Below, in pieces: positions 1 through 10,495 of a DNA stretch of 64,000 nt. The notes beneath the pieces were generated by a model, which saw only the letters and a list, made by a program, of their open reading frames with translations, was not told where the DNA came from and did no database searches. Both the position numbers and the translations under genes were made by a program. Position 1 is the first letter of the stretch. Every line of letters begins with the position of its first letter. The stretch comes from Capra hircus (lineage: Eukaryota > Chordata > Mammalia > Artiodactyla > Bovidae): the NCBI RefSeq assembly GCF_001704415.2, contig NC_030810.1:99336315-99400314 (forward strand), given 5' to 3'.

Positions 1-97
1 GAGAATATTCCATAAAAAATAAGACAAATTCATGCTTTTCTAAGTTCATTAATGAAATAACCCTTTCATATTTAGCCATATCCATGTACCTTTACTG

Positions 98-308
98 GGG
101 CTTCCCTAGTGGCTCAGTGGTAAAGAACCCACCTGCCAATGGAGAGAGACAGGAGAGGTAGGTTCCATTCCTGGGTCACGATGATCCCCTGGAGAAGGAA
201 ATGGCAACCCACTCCAGTATTCTTGCCTTGAAAATTCTATGGACAGAGGAGCCTGGCAGGCTGCAGTCCATGGGGGTCGCAGAGTCAGACACAACTGAGT
301 GACTAAGC
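98..308 (+). mobile_element. Bov-tA SINE
   Basis: It opens with the tRNA-Glu-related head (GGGCTTCCCTAGTGGCTCAG, then an A-box-like and a degenerate B-box-like segment) and continues into the BovA body ending near ACACAACTGAGTGACTAA. It is a full-length but diverged ruminant SINE, with no coding role. Confidence 0.9.
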
Positions 309-477
309 ATGCACGTGTACCTTTATCATTGAAAACTTAATGCTTTCTTTACAGTGATTCACATTTTTTTCTTCCTCTACTTTTTTGCTTGTTAGGTCAT
401 TTAACATGTCTTTGTTTATTTTCAAGTCCTTGTTTAACAGTCCAGCATCAAGGCCACCTGAGAGTTGTCTTTTTTGT

Positions 478-600
478 TGTTGTTCAGACGCTGTCATGTC
501 CAACTCTTTGCAACCCCACGGACTGCAGCATGCCAGGCTCCCCTGTCCTTTACTATCTCCCAGAGTTTGCACAAATTCATGTCCATTAAATTGGTCATCC
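478..600 (-). mobile_element. BovB 3'-end fragment
   Basis: The reverse complement matches the BovB 3' terminus (mirrored GTCATGTCCAACTCTTTGCA, then the TGCAGCATGCCAGG block). It is truncated at about 120 bp. The similar 3' ends of BovB and the BovA-derived SINEs make the exact family slightly uncertain. Confidence 0.7.
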
Positions 601-734
601 CTTTTTTGATTATATGTCACTTTTTGCTTTACTGTGCCTCCAGTAACTTATTAATATGTGTCAGACAGTGTGTTTGACAGTGTAGAGACAGAAGTAAATA
701 TTTACTCTGCAGTATGAATATGAAAGAAGCAATA

Positions 735-1170
735 GTTAGAACCCTGTATGGAACAACTGATTGGTTCAAGATTAAGAAAGGTGTATGACAGGTTGTCTGC
801 TGTCACCGTTAGTTTAACCTATATGCTGAGCACATCATAAGAAATGCCAGGCTGGATGAGTTACAAGCTGGAATCAAGATAGGTGGGAGAAACATCAACA
901 AACTCAGATATGTGGATGATACCGCTCTAATGGCAGAAAGTGAAGAGGAACTAATGCGAAGAGCTGGCTCATTTGAGAAGACCCTGATGCTGGGAAAGAT
1001 TGAGAGCAGGAGGAGAAGGGGACAAAAGAGGATGAGATGCTTGGATGGTATCACCGACTCAACGGACATGGGTTTGGGCAAACTCCGGGAGTTGGTGATA
1101 GACAGGGAGGCCTGGCGTGCTGCAGTTCATGGGGTTGCAGAGAGTCAGACACAACTGGGTGACTGAACAA
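735..1170 (+). mobile_element. BovB LINE, internally deleted
   Basis: This is RT-region sequence running up to the diverged catalytic box (YVDD in place of YADD near 910-920). It then jumps at about 955 to the 3' terminal segment (GCGAAGAGCTGGCTCATTTG). Roughly half a kilobase present in the other copies is missing at that junction. The end is the usual GACTGAACAACAA-type tail. Confidence 0.85.
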
Positions 1171-1184
1171 CAACAATAATGAAC

Positions 1185-2380
1185 ATGCAAAGAAATAGAG
1201 GAAAAACAACAGAAAGGGTAAGACTAGAGATCTATTCAAGAAAACTGGAAATATCAAAGGAATATTTCATCCAAGGATGGGCATAATAAAGGACAGAAAT
1301 GGTAAAGACCTAATAGAAGCAGAAGAGATCAAGTCAAGATGGAAAGAATACACAGAAGAACTGTATAAAAAAGATCTTAATGACTCAGATAACCATGATG
1401 GTGCAGTCTCTCACTCAGAGCCAGACATTCCAGAGTGTGAAGTCAAGTGGGCCTTAGGAAGCACTGCTGCCAATAAAGCTAGTGGAGATGATGGAATTCC
1501 AGCAGAGCTATTTAAAATCCTAAAAGATGATGCTATTAAAGTGCTGCAGTCAATATGTCAGTAAATTTGAAAAGCCCAGCAGTGGCTGCAGGACTGGAAA
1601 AGATCAATCTTCATCCCAGTTCCCAAGAAGGGCAGTACTAAAGAATGTTCAAACCACCAGACAATTGCACTCATCTCCTATGCTAGTAAAGTTATGCTCA
1701 AAATCCTCCAAGGTGGGCTTCAGCGCTATGTGAACTGAAAACTTTCAGATGTTCCAGCTGAGTTTAGAAAAGGCAGAGGAATCAGAGATCAAATTGCCAA
1801 CATTTGCTGGTTAACAGAGAAAGCAAGATGCAAGTTAGAACTCTGTATGGAACAACCAATTGGTTCAGGATTGAGAAAGGAGTATGACAAGCCTGTTTAT
1901 TATCACCCTGTTTATTTAACTTATACACAGAGCACATCATGCAAAATGCTGGGCTAGATGAGTCACAGGCTGGAATCAAGATCACTGGGAGAAATATCAA
2001 CAACCTCAGATATGCAGATGATACCACTCTAACGCCAGAAAGTGAAAAGGAATTAAAGAGCCTCTTGACGAGTGTGAAGGAGGAGAATGAAAAAGCTGGC
2101 TTAAAACTCAGTATTAAAAAAATTAAGATCATGGCATCTGGTTCCATCACTTCATGGCAAATACAAGGGGAAAAGGTGGAAGCAGTGACAGATTTCCTAT
2201 TCTTGGACTCTAAGATCACTGCAGATGGTGACTGCAGCCATGAAATTAGAAGAGGATTGTTTCTTGGCAGGAAAGCTATGACAAATCTAAACAGTGTATT
2301 AAAAAGCAAAGACATCTCTTTGCTGACAAAGGTCTGCATAGTCAAGGCTATGGTCTTTCCAGTAATCATGTACAGATATG
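1185..2380 (+). mobile_element. BovB LINE reverse-transcriptase fragment
   Basis: A 5'-truncated RTE-type LINE. Translated pieces cover the segment before the RT, part of the RT fingers and the catalytic box YADD (near 2010-2025). The reading frame is broken by stops near 1562 and 1737 and by a deletion near 1830, so it is not functional. Its 3' part is lost where a Bov-A2 SINE begins. Confidence 0.9.
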
Positions 2381-2656
2381 CTGCTGTTGCTGCTGCTGCT
2401 AAGTCGCTTCAGTCCTGTCTGACTCTGTGCGACCCCATAGACAGCAGCCCACCAGGCTCCCCCATCCCTGGGATTCTCCAGGCAAGAACACTGGAGTGGG
2501 TTGCCATTTCCTTCTCCAATGCATGAAAGTGAAAAGTGAAAGTGAAGTTGCTCAGTCATGTCTGACTCCTAGCAACCCCATGGACTGCAGCCCACCAGGC
2601 TCTTCCATCCACATGGGATTTTCCAGGCAAGAGTACTGGAGTGGGGTGCCATTTAC
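2381..2656 (-). mobile_element. Bov-A2 SINE (dimeric)
   Basis: Two BovA monomers are joined by the linker containing GAAAGTGAAAAGTGAAAGTG. The orientation is minus, with a GCT-repeat tail at the left end (2381-2402). A short flank TACAGA occurs on both sides and may be a target-site duplication. Confidence 0.9.
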
Positions 2657-2937
2657 AGAAGAACAAAAGGCACATGAACAGATGCTCAACATTGCTAATT
2701 ATTAGAGACATACAAATCAAAACTACAATAAGATATCACTTCACACTAGTCTGAATGGCCATCATAAAAAAATCTACAAATAAAAAAATGCTGGAAAGAG
2801 TGTGGAGAAAAGGGAACCCTCCTCTACTGTTGGCAGGAATGTAAATTGGTACAGCCACTATGGAGAACAGTATGGAGGTTCCTTAAAAAGCTAAAAATAG
2901 AGCTACCATAAGACCCTACAATCCCACTCCTAGGCAT

Positions 2938-3957
2938 ATCAGTTCAGTTCAGTCACTCAGTCATGTCCGACTCTCTGTGACCCCATGAACTGCAGCACGC
3001 CAGGCCTCCCTGTCCATCACCAACTCCCGGAGTCCACTCAAACCCATGTCCATTGAGTTGGTGATGCCATCCAACCATCTCATCCTCTGTCATCTCCTTC
3101 TCCTCCTACCCTCAATCTTTCCCAGCATCAGGGTCTTTTCAAATGAGGCAGCTCTTTCCATCAGGTGGCCAAAGTATTGGAGTTTCAGCTTCAACATCAG
3201 TCCTTCCAATGAACACCCAGGACTGATCTCCTTTAGGATGGATTGGTTGGATCTCCTTGCAGTCCAGGGGACTTCTCCAACACCACAGTTCAAAAGCATC
3301 AATTCTTTGGTGCTCAGCTTTCTTTATAATCCAACTCTTACATCCATACATGATTACTGGAAAAACTATAGCCTTGACTAGACAGATCTTTGTTGACAAA
3401 GTAATGTCTTTTGCTTTTGAATATGCTATCTAGGTTGGTCATAACTTTCCTTCCAAGGAGTAAGCATCTTTTAATTTCATGGCTGCAATCACCATCTGCA
3501 GGGATTTTGGAGCCCCCCAAAATAAAGTCAGTCACTGTTTCCACTGTTTCCCCATTTGCCATGAAGTGACGGGACCGGATGCCATGATCTTAATTTTCTG
3601 AATGTTGAGTTTTAAGCCAACTTTTCACTCTTCTCTTTCATCAAGAGGCTCTTTAGTTCTTCTTTACTTTCTACCATAAGGGTGGTGTCATCTGGGTATC
3701 TGAGGTTATTGATATTTCTCCCGGAAATCTTGATTCCAGCTTGTGCTTCTTCCAGCCCACATTTCTCATGATGTACTCTGCACAGAAGTTAAATAAGCAG
3801 GGTGACAATATACAGCCTTGACATACTCCTTTTCCTATTTGGAACCAGTCTGTTGTTCCATGTCCAGTTTAACTGTTGCTTTCTGACCTGCATACAGGTT
3901 TCTCAAGAGGCAGGTCTGGTGGTCTGGTATTCCCATCTCCTTCAGAATTTTCCAGTT
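2938..3957 (-). mobile_element. BovB LINE 3' portion nested in L1
   Basis: It starts at the left with the BovB 3' end (repeated CAGTT units) and runs leftward-to-5' through the RT C-terminal region. The L1 sequence AGGCATAT before it resumes as ATATCTGGAG after it, so ATAT may be part of the target duplication. Several stops and small indels disrupt the reading frame. Confidence 0.9.
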
Positions 3958-4392
3958 TATTTATATCTGGAGAAAAACATGGTCCAAAAGGATCCATGCA
4001 CCCCGATGTTCACTGCAACATTGTTTACAATAGCCAAGACATGGAAGCAACCTAAATGTCCATTGACAGAGGAATGGATGAAGATGCGGTACATATATAC
4101 AATGGAATATCACTCAGACATTAAAAAAGAATGAAATAATTTCATTCGCAGCAATATGTATGGACCTAGAGATTGTCATACTGAATGAAGTAAGTCAGAA
4201 AGAGAAGGAGAACTATCATAACATCACTTATATGTAGAATCTAAAAAAGAAATGATACAAATGATCTCATTTACAAAACAGACTCACAAACTTAGGGAAT
4301 GAACTTATGGTTGTCAGAGGGGAAGAATTTGGATAAGGGATAGTTAGGGAGTTTAGGATCGACGTGTACATATTGCTGTATTTATGGATAAC

Positions 4393-4671
4393 CAACAGAG
4401 AGAGAAGGCAATGGCACCCCACTCCAGTACACTTGCCTGGAGAATCCCATGGATGGAGGAGCCTGGTAGGCTGCAGTCCATGGGGTCACTAAGAGTCGAA
4501 CACGACTGAGCGACTTCACTTTCAATTTTCACTTTCATGCATTGGAGAAGGAAATGGCAACCCACTCCAGTGTTCTTGCCTGGAGAATCCCAAGGATGGG
4601 GGAGCCTGGTGGGCTGCCGTCTATGGGGTCGCACACAGTCAGACACGACTGAAGCGACTTAGCAGCAGCCA
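4393..4671 (+). mobile_element. Bov-A2 SINE nested in L1
   Basis: A dimeric BovA element with a central GAGCGACTTCACTTTCA linker and the terminal GCGACTTAGCAGCAGC tail. It lies inside the 3' UTR of the L1. Confidence 0.9.
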
Positions 4672-4949
4672 CAAAGTCCTACTGTATAGCAAAGGGAACT
4701 CTGCTCAGTGTTATGCGGCAGCCTGGATGGGAAGGGAGTTTGGGGAAGAATGGATACGTGTATATATATGGCTGGAGCCCCTTTGCTGTCTACCGGAAAC
4801 TATCACAACATTTTTAATCAGCTATATTTCAATATAAAATAGTTTTTTAAATGCTATGAACATTCTTGCTACAACTTCTTTTTGTATGAACATGTGTATT
4901 TCTCTTGGAAGAATATCTAAATGAAGTGTTTCTGGGATGTTAGGGAAAT

Positions 4950-5580
4950 TAAAATAGAGGAAGTTTTGTTCAGGCTTCAAAGCAGGAGAGCAGGCCTCTG
5001 ACTTTGCTTCTAACCTGCCTGGATTCTGAGCCTGTCTGCAAGCATAGCAAATCAAGTGGTACTTCAGAAAAGAAAGGGAGTGAGTCTTGGCATTCTTGAA
5101 CCCCTGGAGGTCTGGCCAATTGCTTGGGGTTTAATGAAATCCTATGACTCACAAGGTGACACAAACAGCATTGTGCAAATGTTTTAGTAAAACCAGAGCT
5201 GCATTTTTCCGTGTAAACTGATAACATCAGTTTGTGGCCTGGGATTATAAGTGGGAGCCCTGGAAAGGGCAATTTGAAGTCTCATTTGTGGAGTGGATGC
5301 ACTGCCCTTCTCCTAATTGGGACTCCAGATTGCTGTTACTCGGGACTTCCCAGCACACTGTTTAAGTCTGGATGTTGGTCGGCTCAATTTGCTGACGTAT
5401 ATGCTATTACTCTTCTCTGTTGTTTCTATTTCTCTTTTCTTTTAATGATTGCATATTGAAATTAAGTTAAATAATCCTCTTTTAAATATTGAAATTGTTT
5501 ATTTGTACGTAACAAGTGTTTTTTTTAAATTAAGGAATCCTTTGAATCTGAAATGAAAGTAAAACTTCCAGAAAAACATG
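4950..5580 (+). repeat. LTR-like ruminant repeat, copy 1
   Basis: I see extended collinear similarity with 37265-37850: shared blocks include GCCTGGGATTATAAG, AGTCTGGATGTTGGT and CCTTT/CGAATCTGA. Both copies lie in plus orientation, each about 0.55-0.6 kb, with a TATAAG-like box in the middle. This looks like an endogenous retroviral LTR or another dispersed repeat. I cannot name the family. Confidence 0.6.
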
Positions 5581-5639
5581 AGAACAGAAGGATATTTATG
5601 TAAATTTACATTTAAATGTATAAGTAATCGTTAAATCAA

Positions 5640-6520
5640 GGTGATTATAACATTTACATGCCCGGATGAGAATTCTGGTTTTGTCCACATCTTCACCAAG
5701 AATTGATATTTTCAGACTTTGTAATTTTAGCCATGCTACTGAGTAGAGAGGTATCTCAATGTAGTTTTAATATCTATGATATTGAACACTTTTTTATATG
5801 TTACTGGCCATTATTGTATCTTCCTCTCTCTGAAGTGTATTTAAGCTTTTGCCTGTTTTAAAAATGGGTGTTTCAGTTTTTAGTACTGAGTTATAGGAGT
5901 TCATTATATATTCTGGAGACAGTCTTTGTCAGATATCTTTTGTAACTATTTTTTTCCATTGTAACTTGCCTTTCTACTTACTTATGGTATATTTCATGAA
6001 AACACTTTCTAATGTTGTTAAAAAGTTTTTTTTAACAAGTTGTAAAGTTATTTAAAAAGTTATATTTTATAGTTATCCATAAATACAGCAAAGTTGTTAT
6101 CATTGTATTTTTTACTTATTTCTTTCTGTGTCATATTTAGAAAACCTTTGCTTACTATCATGTCACTGGATATTCTCATGTATTCTCATATTCTCATGTA
6201 TTTTCTTATAAAACGTTATAGTTTTAGTTTGTATGGTTTGATCTATGGTCCAACTCAAATTAGTTTTTGTGTATATTGCAAAGTAAGGATTGCAGGCTTT
6301 TTGGCTACATAGATATCCAGTTGTTTCAGCACTATTTATTAAAATGATATTCCTTTTCCCATTGAATTGCTCTAGTGTTCTTAAAAGAAATAATTTGCCC
6401 ATATAAGGTGGGTTTGTTTTAGGTATCTCAATTCAGTTACATTTATCTATACATGTATGCTTATTGTTTTGCCTCACCGTACTATCTTGTTTGCAGTAAA
6501 AAACAGTTTGATAGTAAATC
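5640..6520 (-). mobile_element. old L1 3'-end fragment
   Basis: The T-rich plus strand resembles the antisense of old L1 sequence (blocks around GGAGTTCATTATATATTCTG, CTTTGTCAGATATC and CACTATTTATTAAAATGATA). It is strongly diverged and has no open frame. Confidence 0.65.
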
Positions 6521-6844
6521 TTAAAGTCTTCCAGGTTTGACTTTTTCACACAGCTCAAGATATTTTGAAATGTGTATACTGAACTAGCCACCATGCAAAT
6601 CAAGATATACTGTCACTTAACTCCTCTCATTTAATTGCAGGATACATGTCTTCACATATTATAGCTGACCTATTAGCCAACAATCCTCTAGTGCAGCCTC
6701 CAAAGAAAAATCTCTAGTTACCTCCAGAGCTGATTGAGAGACAAAATATCTGTAACATTCAACAATGAATCTGGGTTTTTCTTGGGGAAAAAAAAAAAAG
6801 TTCGTTTTCCTTATGAACATGAATACAACGTTTGCTATGCAATT

Positions 6845-7157
6845 TTCTTTATTTTTGGCTGTGCTGGGTCTTTGTTGCTGTGAGGATTTTTGTCTAGTTG
6901 TGGTGAATGGGGGCTACTCTCTAGTTGAGGTGCACCGGCTTCTCCCTGTGGCTTCTCTTGTTGCAGAGCATGAGCTGTAGATCCGGCCGGCTTCTGTAGT
7001 TGTGGCTCATGGGCTCTAGAGCACAGGCTCAACAGTTGTGGTGCACAGGCTTACTTGCTCCCCAGCATGTGGGATCTTCCCGAATCAGGGATCGAACCAG
7101 TGTCTCCTGCATTGGCAGGTGGATTCTTTACCACTGAGCCACCAGGGAAGCCCCTGT
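6845..7157 (-). mobile_element. CHR-type cetartiodactyl tRNA SINE
   Basis: The reverse complement begins GGGGCTTCCCTGGTGGCTCA with tRNA A and B boxes (mirrored GATCGAACCAGTGTC near 7090). A tRNA-unrelated body containing GAGCCCATGAGCCAC follows. It is full-length and moderately diverged. Confidence 0.85.
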
Positions 7158-7640
7158 AATTTTCTATTCGTTGCAGGGAGAGTCCCTTGGAGGACTTCTA
7201 CCCTAACTTACTAGGCTGATTGTTGGGTTTGGGGTTGCAAATTAAAGACTGAAGTAGAATTTATTTTTATGGTATAGAAAAGATGATGGGAAGATGCTGA
7301 GGAAAGTCTTAGGGAAGAGTAAGCTGGAACTAGAAAGCTGGTATTAGGTTCTTGCAGTGGTTGACAGATTTCATTGAATGAGGAGTTAGATGCTACCTAT
7401 CCAAAGGGGGAAAAATATTGATGGAAAAAATAATATTTAAATTGATTTTATTAGGTCTTGTCATTTATATATCATCTTTCCTTTTCGTTTTTGTAAAACA
7501 GGCATAAAGGGGGGCCTCAAGTGTTTGTTACATAACTTCTGGAATGTGTATGTCCATTTAAAACTACTAAAATTAAAATATTCATTGTGAACGTCCTAGA
7601 TTTTTCTGAAGTTCCACTAACAGTGCATTTAAAGTAGGCC
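7158..7640. other. intergenic, no gene seen
   Basis: The stretch is AT-rich with stops in all frames. I recognise no repeat family or RNA gene. Confidence 0.6.
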
Positions 7641-7653
7641 CAACCTAACGGAC

Positions 7654-7923
7654 TAGAGAAGGCACTGGGGACCTACTCCAGTACTCTTGCCTAGAGAATC
7701 CCATGGACAGAGGAGCCTGGTAGGCTGCAGTCCATGGGGTCGCTAAGAGTCGGACACGACTGAGCAACTTCACTTTCACTTTTCACTTTCATGCACTGGA
7801 GAAGGAAATGGCAACCCACTCCAGTGTTCTTGCCTGGAGAATCCCAGGGACGGGAGAGCCTGATGGGCTGCCGTCTATGGGGTCGCAGAGTCGGACACGA
7901 CTGAAGCGACTTAGCAGCAGCAG
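7654..7923 (+). mobile_element. Bov-A2 SINE with perfect TSD
   Basis: A dimeric BovA element flanked by an identical 13-bp direct repeat CAACCTAACGGAC (7641-7653 and 7924-7936). This fixes the ends exactly. The intact duplication indicates a fairly young insertion. Confidence 0.95.
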
Positions 7924-8158
7924 CAACCTAACGGACAAACCTACCTGCCTGAAGTGTTGTCTCTGGGTATGTGTCATTAACAGTAGTTGCTTTCCCTAGT
8001 GTATTGGTTTTCGTAGATCCCGCACACCTGAAATCTGTCAAAACCCACCATAAACCGTTTCCTTTGCTAAGAGATTTTAAAGTACTCTTGCCCCAAGTAA
8101 GTGAACTTTAAAAGTAGATGTTTCTGTTGCATCCTTGGAATCCATCCAAAGCCAAGGG

Positions 8159-8193
8159 GGAGAAGTTCAAGTGCTACGAGAGAAGTTCAAGTG
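8159..8193. repeat. short tandem duplication
   Basis: GAGAAGTTCAAGTG occurs twice with a period of 20 bp (8160-8173 and 8180-8193). It lies just upstream of the CpG-rich block. Confidence 0.85.
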
Positions 8194-8419
8194 GTGCCCA
8201 TCAGGGGAGGAAGAGGGGCTGCTTACTCACTGGTGGCTGGGCCCAGGTTGTCTGCTTTGGCTCCAACTGCTAACGGGGACTCCACCCCCTTCACCAGCGC
8301 CAGGAGAACCTGGTCCCTGCAGACGCCGACTTCATCTTCAGGGTGCTTTTAAATGAGGAAATCACCGACGATTTCTTTTCCCTTAACGTATTTCCACCCC
8401 TCCCTCCGTCTGAAGATCG

Positions 8420-8690
8420 TTTTTGGATCCTGACTGGAAAGGACTTAAAAGGAGGCCACCCTTCTGCTACCGGTCTCCTGCCCGGACGTTACTGCCGGTA
8501 GGGTCAGAACGAGGCGGGCAGCGCATGCGGGAAAACAACAAAGTCGCCGCGTGCGCACGCGCGCACCTGCGCCTCTCAAGCTCCACGCAATTTGATTGCA
8601 CGGTGCCGGAAGCTTCTCTGCCAGCGCCGCACGAGGTGTGAGGCTTCAGATCCTGCTGGAAGAGGGAGATTTTGACCCGTGGAGCCAGAA
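8420..8690. promoter_or_regulatory. CpG-rich, promoter-like block with NRF1 and ETS sites
   Basis: CpG dinucleotides are concentrated here, in contrast to the CpG-poor flanks. A perfect NRF1-type motif TGCGCACGCGCG is at 8552-8563, a near match GCGCATGCGG at 8521-8530, and an ETS-type CCGGAAG at 8606-8612. These are typical of bidirectional housekeeping promoters. No gene can be attached to it: a BovB insertion begins at about 8697, and FCGR1A starts 5 kb away with a quite different promoter. It may serve an unseen non-coding transcript or be a relic. Confidence 0.55.
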
Positions 8691-8696
8691 AAGCTT

Positions 8697-9905
8697 CAGT
8701 TCAGTTCAGTTCAGTCGCTCAGTTCAGTCTGACTCTTTGCAACCCCATGAACGGCAGCACGCCAAGCCTCCCTGCCCATCACCAACTCCCGGAGTTCACC
8801 CAAACTCATGTCCATTGAGTCGGTGTTGCCATCCAACCATCTCATCCTCTGTCATCCCCTTCTCCCCCTGCTCTCAATCTTTCCCAGCATCAGGGTCTTT
8901 TCAAATGAGTCAGCTCTCGCATCAGGTGGCCAAAATATTGGAGTTTCGGCTTTAGCATCATTCCTTCCAATGAACACCCAGGACTGATCTCCTTTAGGAT
9001 GGATTGGTTGGATCTCCTTGCAGTCCAAGGGACCCTCAAAAGTCTTCTCCAACACCACAGTTCAAAGGCATCAATTCTTCGGCACTCAGCCTTCTTTATG
9101 GTCCAGCTCTCACATCCATATGTGACTACTGGAAAAACCATAGCTTTGACTAGATGGAACTTTGTTGGCAAAGTAATGTCTGCTTTTTAATATGCTGTCT
9201 AGGTTCGTCATAGCTTTTCTTTCAAGGAGCAAGTGTCTTTTAATTTCATGGCTGCAGTCACCATCTGTAGTGATTTTGGAGTCCCCCAAAATAAAGTCTG
9301 TCATTGTTTCCACTGTTTCCCCTTTTGTTTGCCATGAAGTGATGGGACCGGATGCCATGATCTTCGTTTTCTGAATGTTGAGCTTTAAGCCAACTCTTTC
9401 ATTCTCCTCTTTCACTTTCATCAAGAGACTCTCTATTTCTCCTTCGCTTTCTGCATTGGGGTGGTGTCATCTGCATATCTGATGTTATTGATATTTCTCC
9501 CAGCAATCCTGATTCTAGTTTGTGCTTCATTGTGCTTTCAGTCCAGCATTTCTCATGATGTACTCTGCATATATAAATATGCATGGTGACAATATACAGC
9601 CGTGACCTATTCCTTTCTTGATTTGGAACCAGTCTCTTGTTCCATGTCCCATTCAAACTGTTGCTTCTTGACCTGCATACAGATTTCTCACGAGGTAGGT
9701 CAGGTGGTCTGGTACTCCCATCTCTTGAAGAATTTTCCACAGTTTTTTGTGATCCACATAGTCAAAGGCTTTGGCATAGTCAATAAAGCAGATGTTTTTC
9801 TGGAACTCTCTTGCTTTTTCCATGATCCAGCAGATGTTGGCAATTTGATCTCTGGTTCCTCTGCCTTTTCTAAAACCAGCTTCAACATCAGGAAGTTCAC
9901 GGTTT
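8697..9905 (-). mobile_element. BovB LINE, 5'-truncated
   Basis: Starts at the left with CAGTTCAGTT units (the mirrored 3' tail). It extends about 1.2 kb through the RT C-terminus to the segment encoding the RT palm. Frame breaks are visible, for example near 9110 and 9424. Confidence 0.92.
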
Positions 9906-10179
9906 TAGGACCCAAGAAACCTAATCTCTGGCATTTCTACTTATCATAAAGCCTGTTCAGTAAGTCGTGCATTATTTAACATTGCATCTGGAAATGGTTA
10001 TTACCATTGTTTCCTATTTGGATGGTTATCTCATTTCCTGCTTCAAAATATCTAGAAAGTATGGCTTAGGACCACATTCTCAATTTTTAGGTTGAAAAGT
10101 AGTCTTTGAAGACATCAAACACAATAAAATACTCCCTTAAATGACAGTGAAGTATATGGATTGGGAACCAGGAAAGGAA
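9906..10179. other. intergenic, no gene seen
   Basis: Unique-looking AT-rich sequence between two BovB insertions. Confidence 0.6.
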
Positions 10180-10191
10180 GAGTGTTCTCTT

Positions 10192-10483
10192 CAGTTCAGT
10201 TCAGTTCAATAGCTCAGTAGTGTCCGACTCTTTGCGACCCCATGAATTGCAGCACGCCAGGCCTCCCTGTCCATCACCAATTCCCGGAGTTCAATCAGGC
10301 TCACGTCCATCGAGTCAGTGATGCCATTCTGAAGGAGATCAGCCCTGGGATTTCTTTGGAGGGAATGATGCTGAAGCTGAAACTCCAGTACTTTGGCCAC
10401 CTCATGCAAAGAGCTGACTCATTGGAAAAGACTCTGATGCTGGCAAGGATTGGGGGCAGGAGGAGAAGGGGATGACAGAGGAT
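10192..10483. mobile_element. BovB 3' end with internal inversion, 12-bp TSD
   Basis: The left part (10192-10328) is the BovB 3' terminus in minus orientation. The right part (10329-10483) is the immediately adjacent BovB segment in plus orientation. The whole is flanked by identical GAGTGTTCTCTT copies at 10180-10191 and 10484-10495. The two parts are neighbours in an intact BovB, apart from a few bases lost at the join. This is the signature of twin priming during target-primed reverse transcription. Confidence 0.9.
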
Positions 10484-10495
10484 GAGTGTTCTCTT

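Larger units (their letters stand above)
2668..4845 (+). mobile_element. L1 ORF2 end plus 3' UTR, split by two later insertions
   Basis: Three pieces (2668-2937, 3958-4392 and 4672-4845) read as one L1 end. They contain the conserved ORF2 C-terminal region (peptides such as TMEYHSDIKKE) and the L1 3' UTR ending in the ACTATATTTCAATA-like stretch. A BovB (2938-3957) and a Bov-A2 (about 4393-4671) interrupt it, which gives the order of insertion: L1 first, the other two later. Confidence 0.85.

Noticed and set aside
2381..2410. GCT trinucleotide repeat, as a possible expansion locus
   Set aside because: It is the ordinary end of a Bov-A2 SINE, seen again at 39891 and 61488.
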